Shown piece after piece: positions 1 through 12,083 of a stretch of DNA of 26,225 nucleotides. Both the position numbers and the translations under genes were made by a program. This stretch comes from Ophiocordyceps camponoti-saundersi (nom. inval.) (lineage: Eukaryota; Ascomycota; Sordariomycetes; Hypocreales; Ophiocordycipitaceae). The stretch covers positions 1 through 26,225 of the forward strand of contig PDHQ01000407.1 in the NCBI GenBank assembly GCA_003339415.1, in the 5' to 3' direction. Positions within the stretch are counted from its first letter, which is position 1. Every line of letters begins with the position of its first letter. The notes under the pieces were generated by a model that was not told where the DNA came from, did not search any database, and worked only from the letters and a program-made list of their open reading frames with translations.

Positions 1-127
1 GTCTTTTTATTAGTCTTCTTATTAGTCTTCTTATTAGTCTTTTTATTAGTCTTCTTATTAGTCTTCTTATTAGTCTTCTTATTAGTCTTCTTATTAGTCT
101 TTTTATTACTCTTTTTATTAGTCTTTT
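1..127. repeat. 12-bp tandem minisatellite
   Basis: About ten back-to-back copies of a 12-base unit, GTCTTCTTATTA alternating with GTCTTTTTATTA, start at the first base, so the array probably continues outside the window. The variable position (C or T) and the lack of any CA or TG fit mutated low-complexity DNA. From about 128 to 360 there is only T-rich and A-rich low-complexity sequence, with no gene visible. Confidence 0.9.
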
Positions 128-359
128 AACTATTTATTACTCTTCTAAATCTTTTTATTACTTTTTTTATTAATTTTTTTATTACTTTTTTTTATAATCT
201 TATATTATTATTATTATAATTTTAACTTATTATATAATATATTATAATTTTATAATATTACTTTATTTTTTTACTTATTAATATTTTTTATTTTTTTTAC
301 TTTTCTTAACTTTTTATAAAAGTAATTATACTTAAAAACCTTTTTATATTACTTACCTT

Positions 360-590
360 TTTCTTTCTTTTATTTAAAATATTAAATAATTATATTTTTA
401 AAAAAAATTATAAAAATTATAAACTCGTAATTTAAATTATCTTTAAAAAAATCACTTATAAGTGATTTTTTCACGCTAGTAATTTAAATTATAAAAAATT
501 ACTTACTAAGTAAAAATCGGTGATTTAAATTACGAAAAATCACATTACTTATAAGTGATTTTTTAACCCCGTGATTTTTTTCGAACCCTA
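360..590. repeat. Left inverted array of GTGATT palindromes
   Basis: Short palindromes are clustered here: ATCACTTATAAGTGAT at 451-466, a near copy at 544-559, and GTGATTTAAATTAC at 520-533. The inner edge, GTGATTTTTTTCGAACCCT at 571-589, matches the inner edge of the right-hand array in inverted orientation at 18 of 19 bases. Outward similarity to the reverse complement of the right array continues in A/T-rich sequence to about position 375. This looks like one arm of a long imperfect terminal inverted repeat built of sub-repeats. No transposase is identified, so the class of element is unknown. Confidence 0.7.
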
Positions 591-592
591 GC

Positions 593-2240
593 TAGCCGCT
601 ATATATACTAAATTTATAATCGACGGAGCCGTAATTAGGGAGCCTAAGTCTTAGTTTTACTATATCTTTTCTTATCTCGGCACCTTTTAGCAGATATTCC
701 TTCTATATGTTACTATAGCTATAGATTTTTCTTACTAGCCTAAAGCCTTTTTAGCGTATATCTCCGAGCTTCTCGGGGAGAGTTATAAGAAACGCTAAGC
801 AGGTCTTTCCTTAATTAAGATATATTAGGGGCTATTAAAGCCCCTTAGAGAATACGTTACGAGGTAGGAATATACCCTTTTCGAGGCTAGACTATTATAC
901 TAATCCGACTACGCTAGGATTATTCTACTCTTATTTAGGCTACGTAAGAAGCTATAAGAGCGCTTAGATCATAAGAACTAGCTTATAATATACGCGGCCT
1001 TTACTAGCCTTCTCTAAGGCTTTAATAAAGTATTTAATTCCGGAAATATTCTTAATACGCTAGTTAATTTGCCGCCCCCCCTTTTTACTAACCCGATAAA
1101 TATTATATTTATATAATCTTATTCTAGCACTATTAAGCGCTAGCGTTACTATTAGTATAATTAAATTAGTTATTTTAAGTATAATTATTTAAAGCTTTAT
1201 AAGTAAATAAGGATATTAGGGTTAGGGCTTTCTATAAGCGGAGTAAGGTAGTTAGAAGTAAATCCGGAGTATTTTAATTAAGGGGATAACGAGTAAGAAG
1301 GGATAAGTATATACTAGATATTATAGCTTAGGTAATTTCTAGCTTTATTATATTACTTTATATAAGGATGGTCCGCGCGTAGCTTAGGCGCGTAAATTTA
1401 TTAGCAGGTATATATTATAGTTATATTACGCCTTAGCTTATAAACTAGCGCTAGCAGTATATAGCGATAAGTATATAGCTAGTTTTACTATTTACTATAA
1501 TCGGGGTATTCTCTAAGCTTCCTATAACTAGTATAGTGCTATTTAATTTTATACGCTAGCTATATAAGTAAGTTTTTACTATTAGTATACGAGTTTATTA
1601 ATTCTTACCTTAAGCGGTATTATAATTCTAAGCTTATTAGAATCTTCCTTATAAGGATCGGGGTTTAATTCCTCGGGCTATAAGAGAGCCCTTCCGCCCT
1701 CTTATCCTTATCTTTACGGAGGCTATTAGGCTATCGGCTAGGGACTATAAAGAGTATCTCGCTAGCGTAGTAATATATAACTTTTCCGTCCTATACTCCT
1801 ACCTCCTCGGCTAGCTTAAGGAGGGGGCTATATAAGGGATTAGTCTATAACTAATTATAGCTAGATAAGGGGGATTATAGCGGATATGTTTAGGTCTTCC
1901 CGATAGCGCTTAGTTATCGCGCGGGGTATATAGCTAGCTTAGGAGGGGGGCTTCTCTCCCCTCTTTTTCCTCTCTTCGATAGCTTTAATTATAACTCTAC
2001 TTTAGCTTATTTCTATAATTGCTTTAGTAAGACCTTTATAATTACTAATAATAGAAAAAGTTCGCTATAACTTTTTATTTATTATATTAATTTACTAATT
2101 TATTTAGGATAAGAAAGGTAATTAGGCTATAATTAAGCTACTTAATTTACTTATTATTAAATTTTTAGCAACTTATTACTAATTTACTACTTATAGGAGA
2201 ATAAACTAAAATATATTTATCTTATTATATAAACTTATTT
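593..2240. other. RIP-mutated DNA, no assignable gene
   Basis: The stretch is less AT-rich than its left flank but nearly devoid of CA/TG, so it was probably coding or repetitive DNA before mutation. A plus-strand frame across about 690-1010 reads as a plausible degraded protein with only TAA/TAG interruptions. I recognise no family in it. Sequence at about 1640-1990 can be read in either direction without a clear winner. It may contain the N-terminal part of the receptor gene that becomes recognisable from 2242, or a separate element. Confidence 0.4.
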
Positions 2241-2241
2241 A

Positions 2242-2927
2242 GGTATAGTTAAATTTAAGTATAATAATCCTAAGTATAATAAAGCTTATAAGAGACTAAA
2301 AAGCTTTACTTAATAAGCGGTAATAAAGCGTTATTAGTAGTAAGTACTTAATATAAAGTATAAGTAAGATATAAGAACTTATTAGCTTAAATTAAAGGTA
2401 TTAGTTCTTATTTTATATAATAAAAATTAAGATTTTATTAGATAATTTAATATCTTAGATTACTTTAAATAGTAGCTAGGTTTTAGTTAGCGCCCTAAAG
2501 TTATAAAGTTATAGTTTAGAGTAGCTTTATATAGCTTAAGTAAAGTTAGGTACGTTAATATTATTTCCGTATTATAGTAAGCGTGCTAATAAGCGTAGAA
2601 AAACGTAAATTACGCTAGTATATATTTATTAGCTATAAGAGGCTTATCCTAAGGTATCCGTATTTTAAGTTTATATATATAGCGCTAACCGATTCTATTA
2701 GTTATTTACTTTTATTATATAAGAATACTAAATTCCTAATTATAATAATCTTAAAATAGATATTCTTCTGCTAATAAAGTAATAGCTAAAAAGGAAGGAA
2801 AATAGGTAATAGCTTATAGTTTTCGATAACGCTAATAATAAGCCGCTTTTTTTAGCGCTATTAGTAATAGCTTTAATAGCGATAAAAAGCTTAGGTAATA
2901 CGTACCTAAATATAGCTACGGAGTAAT
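2242..2927 (+). pseudogene. NLR immune receptor relic, 5' part (linker and NB-ARC P-loop to Walker B)
   Basis: This is the 5' part of a degraded fungal NOD-like receptor; such proteins control heterokaryon incompatibility and xenorecognition. Read through TAA/TAG (former Gln or Trp codons), the plus strand shows G-[I/M]-V-K-F at 2242-2256, a motif I associate with the end of SesB-like alpha/beta-hydrolase N-domains. It then shows the linker into NB-ARC (FNILDYFK at about 2438), and a P-loop of the form GxGKVGKT after removal of a 49-nt intron (2550-2598). Further on come SVFxV near 2660 and a Walker B block reading VFDNANN near 2820-2840. The Walker B block is in a frame shifted from its surroundings, so small indels exist. 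The frame ends at 2927 in the Gypsy target site and resumes at 12,940. NB-ARC identity is well supported; the N-terminal domain is a guess. Confidence 0.8.
2550..2598 (+). other. Fossil spliceosomal intron in the NLR P-loop
   Basis: A 49-nt segment begins GTACGT, carries a branch-point-like GCTAAT at 2585-2590, and ends GCGTAG eight bases later, all matching fungal intron consensus. Removing it joins AGTAAAGTTAG to AAAAACG. That restores a P-loop-like order (S-K-V-R-K-T, ancestrally G-K-V-G-K-T) in the same frame as the downstream NB-ARC sequence. Without removal the P-loop is split and out of frame. Mutation has left all three splicing signals intact. Confidence 0.75.
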
Positions 2928-3778
2928 TATAATAATCTAGAATATAAATACTAGTTAAAAGTACTATTCTTATTATATAAGCAGTATTTATTATATAAAT
3001 AGCTTAATAATATATTTTATATAATAAAGTAAAAATACTAGTATCTAGTATTTAAATTACGGCTAAACCTTAGAAGGTTAAACTCCGGATAATAAGATAA
3101 GATAATAAAGATAAGAATAACGAATAAAATTCTTAAAATAAGAAGAACAGTTAGAAACGGTTAAAAATAGAAAGAAATATTAGCTATTATAAATAAAGAA
3201 TTATTTATTATAATTTATTATTAGCTTAGAAGCTAATAGAATATAATAGAATAAAATAAAGCTATTTTATTCGCTAAGAAATATAATAGATTTAAAATTA
3301 AGAGTTAATTTTAAAGTAAGAATTTAATTTTAAAGTAAAAGAATATAATAGAAGTAAATAGAATAAGATAAAGCTATTCTATTCGCTAGTATATTTATAA
3401 TATAAAGCTTTTACGGTATTCTATAGCTTTCTAGCTAGCTTATATAATTAGATAGTTTCTTAGAGAAGGAAAACTATAAAAAGAAGGCTTCCTTCCCTTA
3501 AAAGGTCTTTCCTTTCCTTCTTCTCTAAGCTTTTAATTTAAATAATTTACACCTTAAAAGCCTACTTTTTATAACCTTCCCCTACCTTATAAAAAATTCC
3601 TATTTAGAAAGTTCTTACTTATTTATACTTTATAAATTTCCTATTCTAGCTACTTACTACTTAGTTAAAATAAGTAAAGCCCCTTACTTTCTTATTACCC
3701 CTTTTTTCTCTTTATTTTTAGAAGCTTAGATTAAGGGCTATAGGTAAGATTAGGTAATTATAAGTACGATCCGTAATA
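2928..3778 (+). repeat. 5' LTR (851 bp)
   Basis: The first repeat runs from TATAATAATCTAG to CCGTAATA and matches the 3' copy over its whole length. The differences I noticed are mostly C/T or G/A, for example GCAG versus GTAG near 2981 and TTAGAAGG versus TTGGAAGG near 3070. This is what independent RIP of two copies would produce. The primer binding site should start at 3779, but the sequence there is too altered to name the tRNA. Confidence 0.93.
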
Positions 3779-4099
3779 CGTTAAAAGCTTCTTTACTACT
3801 ATAACTACCTTATTAGTATAAAAAATAAGAAGAGAGTATGCTAAAGAATTCCTTTCCTAGAAAAATAAGAAAAATAGAAAAATAGTACTTTTTTAATCGC
3901 ATATATCTCTACGGAAAGAAAAGGTAAAAATCTACTTTTTTCTTTCCTAATTAGGAAATAAGCGGCGCTACCTAGTAGTATATAATATATCTAATATAAC
4001 CTCTCCTGCACCCCCCTATACCGCTACTAATCTTAGACCTATTATAGATATTAGTAAGGTCCCGAGACCTAAATATTATAGCGGGAAAAATAATAATTT

Positions 4100-4760
4100 A
4101 TAAGTATTTTTAATTAATATTAAAGCTTACTTTAAGCTTTATTCTTCCGCTTTTTATAATAAACTTATAAAAGTAATTTATACTTTTACTTATTTAGAAA
4201 GTATAGCTTTAGACTAGTTCGAACCTATATTAAGGAATTATTTAAGACTTATAGATAATTAAGAAAAAGAAACGGAGCTTATTTTTGCTAGTTTCGATTA
4301 ATTCGAAGAAAAACTACGGGAAGTTTTTAGTTAATAAGATAAAGCTAAAACTATATAGTATAAATTACGAACCTTATAGTAAAAAGGGGCTACTTTTAGC
4401 TACGCTACTAAATTTAGATAAATAACTAGTAAGTTAAACTAGGAAGATAAAGCCCTTATAGCTATTTTTTATAAAGGACTAAAAGACGAAGTTAAAAATA
4501 AATTATATAGGTAAAATAGGCCTAAAAAGCTATTTACTTATATAGCTTCTACTATTAAAATTAATAATTAACTTTTCGAAAAAAAGTAGTAAAAGTAAGG
4601 AAGTAAAAATACCTATTCTTATATTAATAAAGGTAATAAAAAATATAAGAAGAATTACGCTAATCGAGGAGACTTTATAGATTTAGATATAGTATTTTTA
4701 AAGCTTATTATTTACTTCTTTTATAAGAAAAAAGGCTATATTATAAAAAACTACTTTAAA
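4100..4760 (+). pseudogene. Gypsy gag relic with CCHC zinc knuckle
   Basis: The frame reads as a retrotransposon Gag capsid domain. A segment F-A-S-F-D-x-F-E-E-K-L at about 4290 is followed by a run of the form LRTLxxKGATFSYATKF at about 4360-4420, then FYKGLKDEVKNKLY at about 4470. This is the usual Gypsy Gag core. At about 4713-4757 a nucleocapsid knuckle can be recognised as Y-x2-Y-x4-Y-x4-Y, where the tyrosine codons (TAC/TAT) replace the Cys and His codons of CX2CX4HX4C. Many codons are now TAA or TAG, so it is non-functional. Confidence 0.88.
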
Positions 4761-4799
4761 AAATAAGGAAAAGGAAAAGGAATAGGAAAAACCTCTTCT

Positions 4800-6000
4800 A
4801 TAAATAGTAAGATAATTAATATTATTTCTTCCTACCTAGCTACTAATTATAATACGCTAGGCCTAAATAGGAAGGAATAGTATACTATTTATTATACGAA
4901 ATTTAAACTACTAATAAAAGAGGATAATATAAACTAAAAGGCTTACGAATTCCGAGAAGAATTAAGATAATAATATAACTTAAAACTTATAGCTAATACG
5001 CTATTCCTAAACAGCTAGAATATAGTTAGGAATACGAAAAAGCTTTTAAAGCTTATAAGCCTTTTAGAAGCTAGTATAGAATTTAATTCTAAAGGAGAGT
5101 TTTACTTATAAGGTAAAAATAACCTTTTTAAAACTTATAAGTAAGTTACGGAAGAATAAGTTATAGTACGATAAAGAGGAATTAAACCGATTCTTTATTA
5201 TTTTAACTTACTTATATAATATAGCCCTTCGAAAAGTTTTATTTTAACTTTTAGTTTTAATAACTATATTAATAACCTTAATAGAATAAGGGAAGATTAT
5301 AAACTTATCTTAGAAAGAGAGGATAACCTTATTTCGGAAAATAAAATTAAAAAGGAAAAAGAAGAATTACCCCTTTTTATAGTAAAATATCTTTATATTA
5401 TTAAAACTAATAATAGAGAAGAAGATAAAAAAATATAGTATTTTATTAAAATAAAGGAACTAATTTTAAAAGAATTCGAAGACTAGAAAAATAATAGCTA
5501 CCTTCCTTATAATAAATTATTCTAGCACTTAAGGTACTTAGAAGAATTCTTCGATAAGTATAAGTAAGCGTATTATAATTTTAGCTAGTAGTTTTATTAT
5601 AATAAGGACTACGATTTTTACTTATAGGAAAAATAAAATATTAACTATTATCTATCCTTACTAACTTTTTATAAAAAAGCTAGCTTTATTAACGAAAGAT
5701 TCTTTATTAAGGAAATAGAATTCCTTCTTAATAGGGAAACTAATTATAAGATTCTTAAGGAAAATAAGGGAAATAATTACGATTTTTAACCTTAAATTCT
5801 TAATATCGAATTAGATACGATTTAGGCTATAATTACCTTTATAAGAGAATTATTAATAAAAGGGCTTATAGGAAACGGATCCCCTACTAAGGAAAATAGT
5901 CCCGGAAGGTAGGATTTCCTAACATAGCTTAAGGAATTTAAAGAAAACCTTAAGGGAAAAGGGAAAGCCTCTATTTAAGAAAGGTAAATAAAAGTATAAC
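4800..6000 (+). other. Unassigned Gypsy coding segment between Gag knuckle and protease
   Basis: The plus frame stays largely open apart from TAA/TAG, with charged, leucine- and glutamate-rich stretches such as REDYKLILEREDNLISENK at about 5288-5345, which may form coiled coil. Gypsy elements usually pass quickly from the zinc knuckle to the protease, so about 1.2 kb of extra reading frame is unusual. I do not recognise a domain. It could be an extended Gag C-terminus or a captured segment. Confidence 0.5.
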
Positions 6001-6039
6001 TAATAAGAATAAGGATTTTAATAAAGATTTAAGAATAGA

Positions 6040-6320
6040 AAAGCGTTATTATTTTAACTATCTTAAATTATAAAGTATTAATACTATTACTATTAAAACT
6101 AATAATATTAAAATCCTTATTTCTAAACTAACTTTTACTTTAAGATATAAAGGAAAAAAAGTAACTGCCTTTATAAATAGCGAAGCCGCTAATAATTATA
6201 TTTTACTTATAGCTATAAAATATCTAAACTTAAGCTATATAAGAAAGAAAACGCTTAGTATAGTAAAAAACGCTAAAAGATTTAATTTTTAGTTTAATAA
6301 GAGATTAATTTTATACGAAA
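6040..6320 (+). pseudogene. Gypsy aspartic protease relic
   Basis: At about 6164-6190 the frame reads A-F-I-N-S-E-A-A, at the position of the retropepsin signature (hydrophobic residues followed by D-S/T-G-A), with N and E at the Asp and Gly positions. It is followed by a hydrophobic N-Y-I-L-L segment, as in Gypsy proteases. Its place between Gag and reverse transcriptase supports the call. The catalytic Asp is lost, so the relic is inactive. Confidence 0.75.
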
Positions 6321-6639
6321 CTAATTACTTCGAATTTAAAATAGGACCTTATACTTTTACTAATACCTTTAATATTTTTTAAATAGTAGAATATAATATA
6401 ATATTAAGTTATCCTTTTTTTTATAAATATAATTCGTAAATTAACTAGAAAACTAGCTAAGTTAAATTTATAGATAATTATTTAATATTTAGTGCTTTTA
6501 ATAATAATATTAGTAAAAATAATTAAACAGATTTTAGAAGGAAAAATAAACTAAAAAGGTATAATTATAATAATAATAAGAAGCTTAATTATAAGATTTC
6601 TAGAAATACTAATAATAATAATAATATTTATACGCTAGT

Positions 6640-8480
6640 ATGCTTAATATATAGCTTAGAATTATTCTATATATATTTTAGGAGTAGGAAAAACCGGAGA
6701 ACTTAGAGTAAAACCCTCCCCTTAAGCGTTACCTTAGTTTAAGGCCGGACTAGGTCCGCACCTAGCACTCTATATCTTAGATAAGTCTAATAATAATAAG
6801 TAATTAGGAAGCCGATATTTCCTCTAAAGTAAAATTTACGGTAGTAAGAGTACGCGTAGGCCGGGTTTAGTACGGAGTCCGTACGGCTACTTATCTTCTT
6901 AAGCGTTATTATTACTATAAACTAAATCTCCGCGCTTAATTATAGCGTCCTAAATAATCTATTTAATCGAGGCTTTATTAACGTAATTAAGGAATATATA
7001 AAGGTTTTACTAGCCCGTAACGAACCTTATAATAGCTAGTCCTAAAAAGTAGCTTAATTATTACGGCGGAGCTATAGATAAGTTTAAAAAGGGGGTTAGA
7101 GGCGGAGCTACTATATTTACTTTTTAGCGTTTCCGCCCTAGCTATTACTAAACTCCGGTTAGCGCTAGAAGGGGAGGAGGGGCGGTATATATAAAATTCC
7201 GATCTGCGAATTTTTAAAATTAAGAAATATAAGTATCCTTCGCCTAATCCTACGCCGCTCTTATCTTAAAGTAAAGTTAACTTTACTTAGGGTAAGTCCC
7301 TTAATAAAGAGGGTAGTAGTGCGGTCTTTTTCTATATACTATAAGGTAAGCTAACTCGCTCTTTATATATAAAAAGGCGGAGTATCGGCTATATTATAGC
7401 TTCGCTATATAATATTTAGCGATATATCTAAACTAATAATATTTAAAATATTACTAAGGTTAGATTTTTAGCTTATAAAGTTCCGCGTTAAAAATCTCCG
7501 CTTATATTATTATACTCTTATTATAGATTTAGTTTATATTTATTACGCTATTAATAGTAATTATAAGAGAACTCTGCTAAGTTTTTAAATAGTATTTTTT
7601 TATATATAGTTATATTATTAAAACCTTATTCGAAAACTTAATCTCTTTTTAAAAAGCTTCCTTACCGCCTTATTATAAGGCTTATACTAGTACTTTTTTT
7701 ACGATAAGAATATAACCTCCGCTAATTAGGTATACTTTTTCTCCGAAAATAATATAAAGCTATCTTAAATTAAACTAAAGCTTATAAATAATATTTTAGA
7801 ATATTATTATAATATTACTACTAAGTAATTTCCTTATTATAAAAGCTTAGCTTTACTTATAAAGTTTATAGTTAATATTTATTATAGTTACTTTAAGGCC
7901 TTAAACTCGAAGTAAAGTAGCGATAAAGTTAGAGTAAATTATAAGCTAATACTTATATTACTTAGGAACTTATTTTTTAATAGTTTTCTCCGGCGCTTTA
8001 GCTATAACTATAGCTTATATTAAAGGAGTTCCGCTCCCCCTAAAGCTATAGAAAAGAGAGGAAACTGCGGCCGTAATAGCTAAGGAAATACTATTAATCG
8101 ACGGAGTTAGAGTAAGGGGGGCGCCTCCCCGAACCCTCTTAGACTCCGCTACTTATTCGATAATTACTTATATAAAGACTAAAGCGTCCTTTAAAATAAT
8201 TTTACTAATACTTACCTTAGCTTCTAATAGGGTAAAAGGTATAGTAAACCCTTAAGTTTAAGTTTATTATAATTCGGAATAAAGCTATATTCCGGGTAAA
8301 AAATTTTCGTAGTTACGATTAACCTATATAGCGTTACCCTCCCCCTTAGAGTCGCTCCGGGCGCGGCTCGAAGCTATCGCTATAAGGTAACGGAAAGAGC
8401 GGAGTCCGCTTATAATATAAGAATAAGAGGTCCGTATTCGCGTTACTATAAGCGCGGGATTTATAAAATATATAAGTTAT
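6640..8480. other. Insertion-like block inside the Gypsy element
   Basis: Gypsy coding similarity stops around 6640 and restarts around 8580. The block between is visibly richer in G and C (for example at 6715-6745, 7120-7160 and 8040-8130), contains CpG-rich runs and shows no retroelement domain in either strand. It interrupts the path from protease to reverse transcriptase. A nested insertion is the simplest reading, but I could not find convincing terminal repeats or a target duplication. A long non-coding spacer native to the element remains possible. Confidence 0.5.
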
Positions 8481-8579
8481 TATAATTAGTAAAAATATTA
8501 ATAGAAGTAAGTTAAGCGTAAAAAATAAGTAATTTAAATTTATAAAAAATAATTATTATAAAAATAAATAATTAAATAT

Positions 8580-11500
8580 AAATAGTTATAATAAAAGTTA
8601 ACCTTATTATAATTATATAAATAAAAAAGAAAATACTAGGTTTAATAACGCTTTAGGAAATTTTTATAAAGGATTTAGCTTAAGAAATTTTAAAAAAGCG
8701 AGAAGTTCGAATAATAAGAATAGTTTAATTAAGGAGACTAAAAAAAGGAAAAACTTCTTTAGTAATAATTAGAAATTTACTATAAGAAATAAATATAATT
8801 ATTATAAGTAAAAACTTTATAATAAAGTAAAAAGTAATAAAACTTATAATAAAACGCTTAATACTATTACTATAATAGCTACTATTTCTAGCATAGATTT
8901 TAAAGAGAAAATAGCTTCTTATTCTAAAAAGAAATTAAAACGCTATAAATTAATACTTAAAGAAATTCTAAAAGAATTTTTAGATATATTTAAAAAACCC
9001 CTAAATAATACCTTACCTAAAAGAAATCTATAAGATTATAAAATTAAATTAAAGCTTAATTCGGAACTTTAATTTATATAAATTTATAATAGTAATAAAA
9101 AATAACTATAAGTATTAAAAGAATATTTAGAAAAATAAATTAAAAAGGGATATATAAGACTTTCTAAAAGTCCTTATAAAGCTCCCGTTACCTTTACTAA
9201 TAAATTAGGTAAAGAAAAAGATAAATTAAAGCCCGTAATTAACTATTAAAAATTAAATAATAATACTATTAAAGATAAAATACTAATACCTTTAATTATA
9301 AAATTAAAAGATAGATTAAGCTAGAAATAGTATTTTACTAAGCTAGATTTAAAATTAGCTTATTATTAAATATTAATAGCGGAAGGAGATAAATATAAAA
9401 TAGCTTTCGGAATTAGATATAGAAGCTATAAATATTTAATATTACCTTTAGGACTATATAATAGTCTTACTACCTTTTAAAAATATATAAATTATATTCT
9501 AAGAGATTATTTAAATATATTTACTATAGCTTATTTAGATAATATTATTATATTTTTAGATATTTTAGAAGAATATAAAATTCACTTAAAAAAGGTATTA
9601 AAAGCTTTACGAAAAGCTGAATTATATATTAATTCTAAGAAATATAAATTCTTTTCTAAAAAAGTTAAATTTTTAGGCATTATTATAACCCCTTATAATA
9701 TAAAAATAAACCTTAGTAAATTAGAACTTTTAAAAGACTAGCTTATACTTAAATTAATTAAAAATATATTGTAATTTATAAGTTATTATAATTATTATAG
9801 AAGGTTTATTAAAAACTTTTTTAATATAATTATTCTTATATTAATAATAATAAAATTAGCTAAAAAAGAACCTTTTAAATAGACCGAAGAAGCTAATATA
9901 GCTTTTAATTCCCTTAAAGAAAAGCTAATCTTAGCACTTATATTAATAGCCTATAATTTAAAATAGCTTTTAATTTTAGAAACCGACGCTTTTAATTACG
10001 CTATAAGAGCCTAATTAAGCTAGGAAAATAATACTATATTATACCTTATAGCTTTCTATTCTAAAAAGCTAGTAGATTTAGAAATTAACTATCTTATCTA
10101 TAATAAAGAATTTTTAGCTATTATTAAAGCGATTAAAGAATTTAAGCACTATATATTAGGAAACGAATTTAAATTAAGGATTTATACTAATTATAAAAAT
10201 ATAAGCTATTTTAGTATAAGTTAAACCTTAAATAGCTAATAAATTAAGTAAGCTAAATTCCTTGCCGATTATAATTATAAAATAATATATAAAAAAGAAA
10301 GCGAAAATAAAAGAGCTAATATTATTAGTAGAAGACCTAATTTAGATACTAGTATAATACCTATAATAACTAATTTCCTTAAAATAAATAATAAGGGAAA
10401 TTTAGAATAAAATACCTTAAACGCGATATTTAAGGTAAAAGCTAATAATTTTATATTAAAATAAATAAAAGAAGCTTATAAAGATACTAATTTTAAGGAT
10501 TATAAAGATATTAAGTAAATAAATAACTTAGCTTATTTAAAAGAGAAGTTATTTATACCTCCGAATATAGTAAAAACTATAATTAAAGAATTTTACAAAT
10601 TACTTATTTACAGCTATTAAGGAATATAAAAAACTTATAATAAAATTAAAGCTTATTATAATATAAAAAACTTTAAAAAAGCTATTATTAAAGTTATTAA
10701 AAACTATAATATTTATAATAAATTTAAAGCTTCGAGGTATAAGCTTTATAGATATTTATAACTTATAATAGTTATTAAATAACCTTAGGAAAATATAGCT
10801 ATAAATTTTATAGTTAAATTACCCTTATCGGTAAACCTTATAACTAATACGAAATATAATTCTATTCTAGTTATAACTAATAGATTAACTAAATATAGCT
10901 ATTTTATACTTATAATAAAGGCTTTATCTGCTAAAAAATTAAGCTATTTATTTTTAAGAATAATAATAGTAAATAGAGGCCTACCTAAAGTTATTATAAG
11001 CGATAGAGACCTTAAATTTAATTCTAAATTCTAGACTAGCCTTATATTTAAGCTAGGAACTAAGTATAAATTAAGTACTACTTTCTACCTAAAAACTAAC
11101 GGGGCTACGGAACGCCTAAATTAGATTTTAAAATAATATTTTAAAGCCTATATTAATTACAAATAAAATAATTAAGTAATAAACCTACTTATAGCTTAAT
11201 TAGCTTATAATACCGCTAAATTAGAATTTATTAAAATAACGCCCGCTATAGCGAATTATAAATTTAATCTAGAAGCTTATAAATTAAAACTATTAGATAA
11301 AGTTAATAACGAAAAAGCTATTCTAAATACCGAATAGTTTAAATCTCTATATTCTTATATAAAATTAGAATTAGATTTTATAGCTAAAAGAATTAATTAT
11401 TATTATAATAAGAAACGCGAAAAAGAACCCTTATTTAATAAAAACGATAAGGTTTATTTATTAAAGAAAAATATAAAAACTAAATAGCCTAATTAGTCCT

Positions 11501-11870
11501 TAGAATTTAAAAAATTAGGACCTTTCCTTATAAATAAAAAGCTAAGTAACCTTAATTATAAGCTTAAACTTTCTAAAAGAATATTTATTTATCTAGTATT
11601 TTATATTTCCTTACTAGAAAAAGCACCTAAAGATACTAAATTAAAAGAAAATATTAAAATTATAATATTAGAAGAAAAATATAAACCTAAAGCTATTATA
11701 GATAAAAAGATAGAAAAAGGTATAGTATATAATCTAATAAAATAAAAGGGATACCCTTTTAAAGAAAATACTTAGGAACTTACTAAGCACCTAACTAAGG
11801 CACCTAAACTTATTAAAAAATTTAATAAAAATAAAGAAAAATACCTTTAATAAGAAGTTTTTAAGATTAA
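8580..11870 (+). pseudogene. Gypsy pol relic: RT, RNase H, integrase, chromodomain
   Basis: Reverse transcriptase starts near 9149 (G-Y-I-R-L-S-K-S-P-Y). It continues with FTKLDLKLAYYQI near 9340 and the catalytic block Y-L-D-N at 9531-9542, where GATGAT (YLDD) has become GATAAT, a textbook RIP change. RNase H follows (E-T-D-A near 9985, Y-S-K-K-L near 10,060). Integrase shows a degraded H2C2 segment near 10,590-10,730, N-R-L-T-K-Y near 10,880 and S-D-R-D near 11,003. The C-terminus has I-S-L-L-E-K near 11,610 and a chromodomain (YNLIKxKGYPFKENT, about 11,730-11,775), which targets chromoviral integration to heterochromatin. Stops are nearly all TAA/TAG at Gln or Trp positions. Confidence 0.93.
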
Positions 11871-12070
11871 AAACCTTAGAAAGGGGAACGTTACGAATAA
11901 TATAATAATAGGAACCCTATATAAAATTTAATTAATTATTTTTACCTTATTAAGTTTTTTCGAAATACTTTTTCTTTTCTTATAAGAATAAAAATAACTA
12001 ATTAACTAACTAACTATTATTTATACCTTATATTATTCTTCTATAGTAAGTTTATAAAGTTATAAATTAT

Positions 12071-12083
12071 AGAAAGGGGAATA
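12071..12083 (+). other. Gypsy polypurine tract
   Basis: AGAAAGGGGAATA lies directly upstream of the 3' LTR start at 12,084. A purine run here is the expected plus-strand primer for reverse transcription and helps fix the LTR boundary. Confidence 0.8.

Noticed and set aside
1207..1218. TTAGGGTTAGGG as interstitial telomere repeat
   Set aside because: Only two units, which is easily chance; no longer array and no subtelomeric gene nearby.
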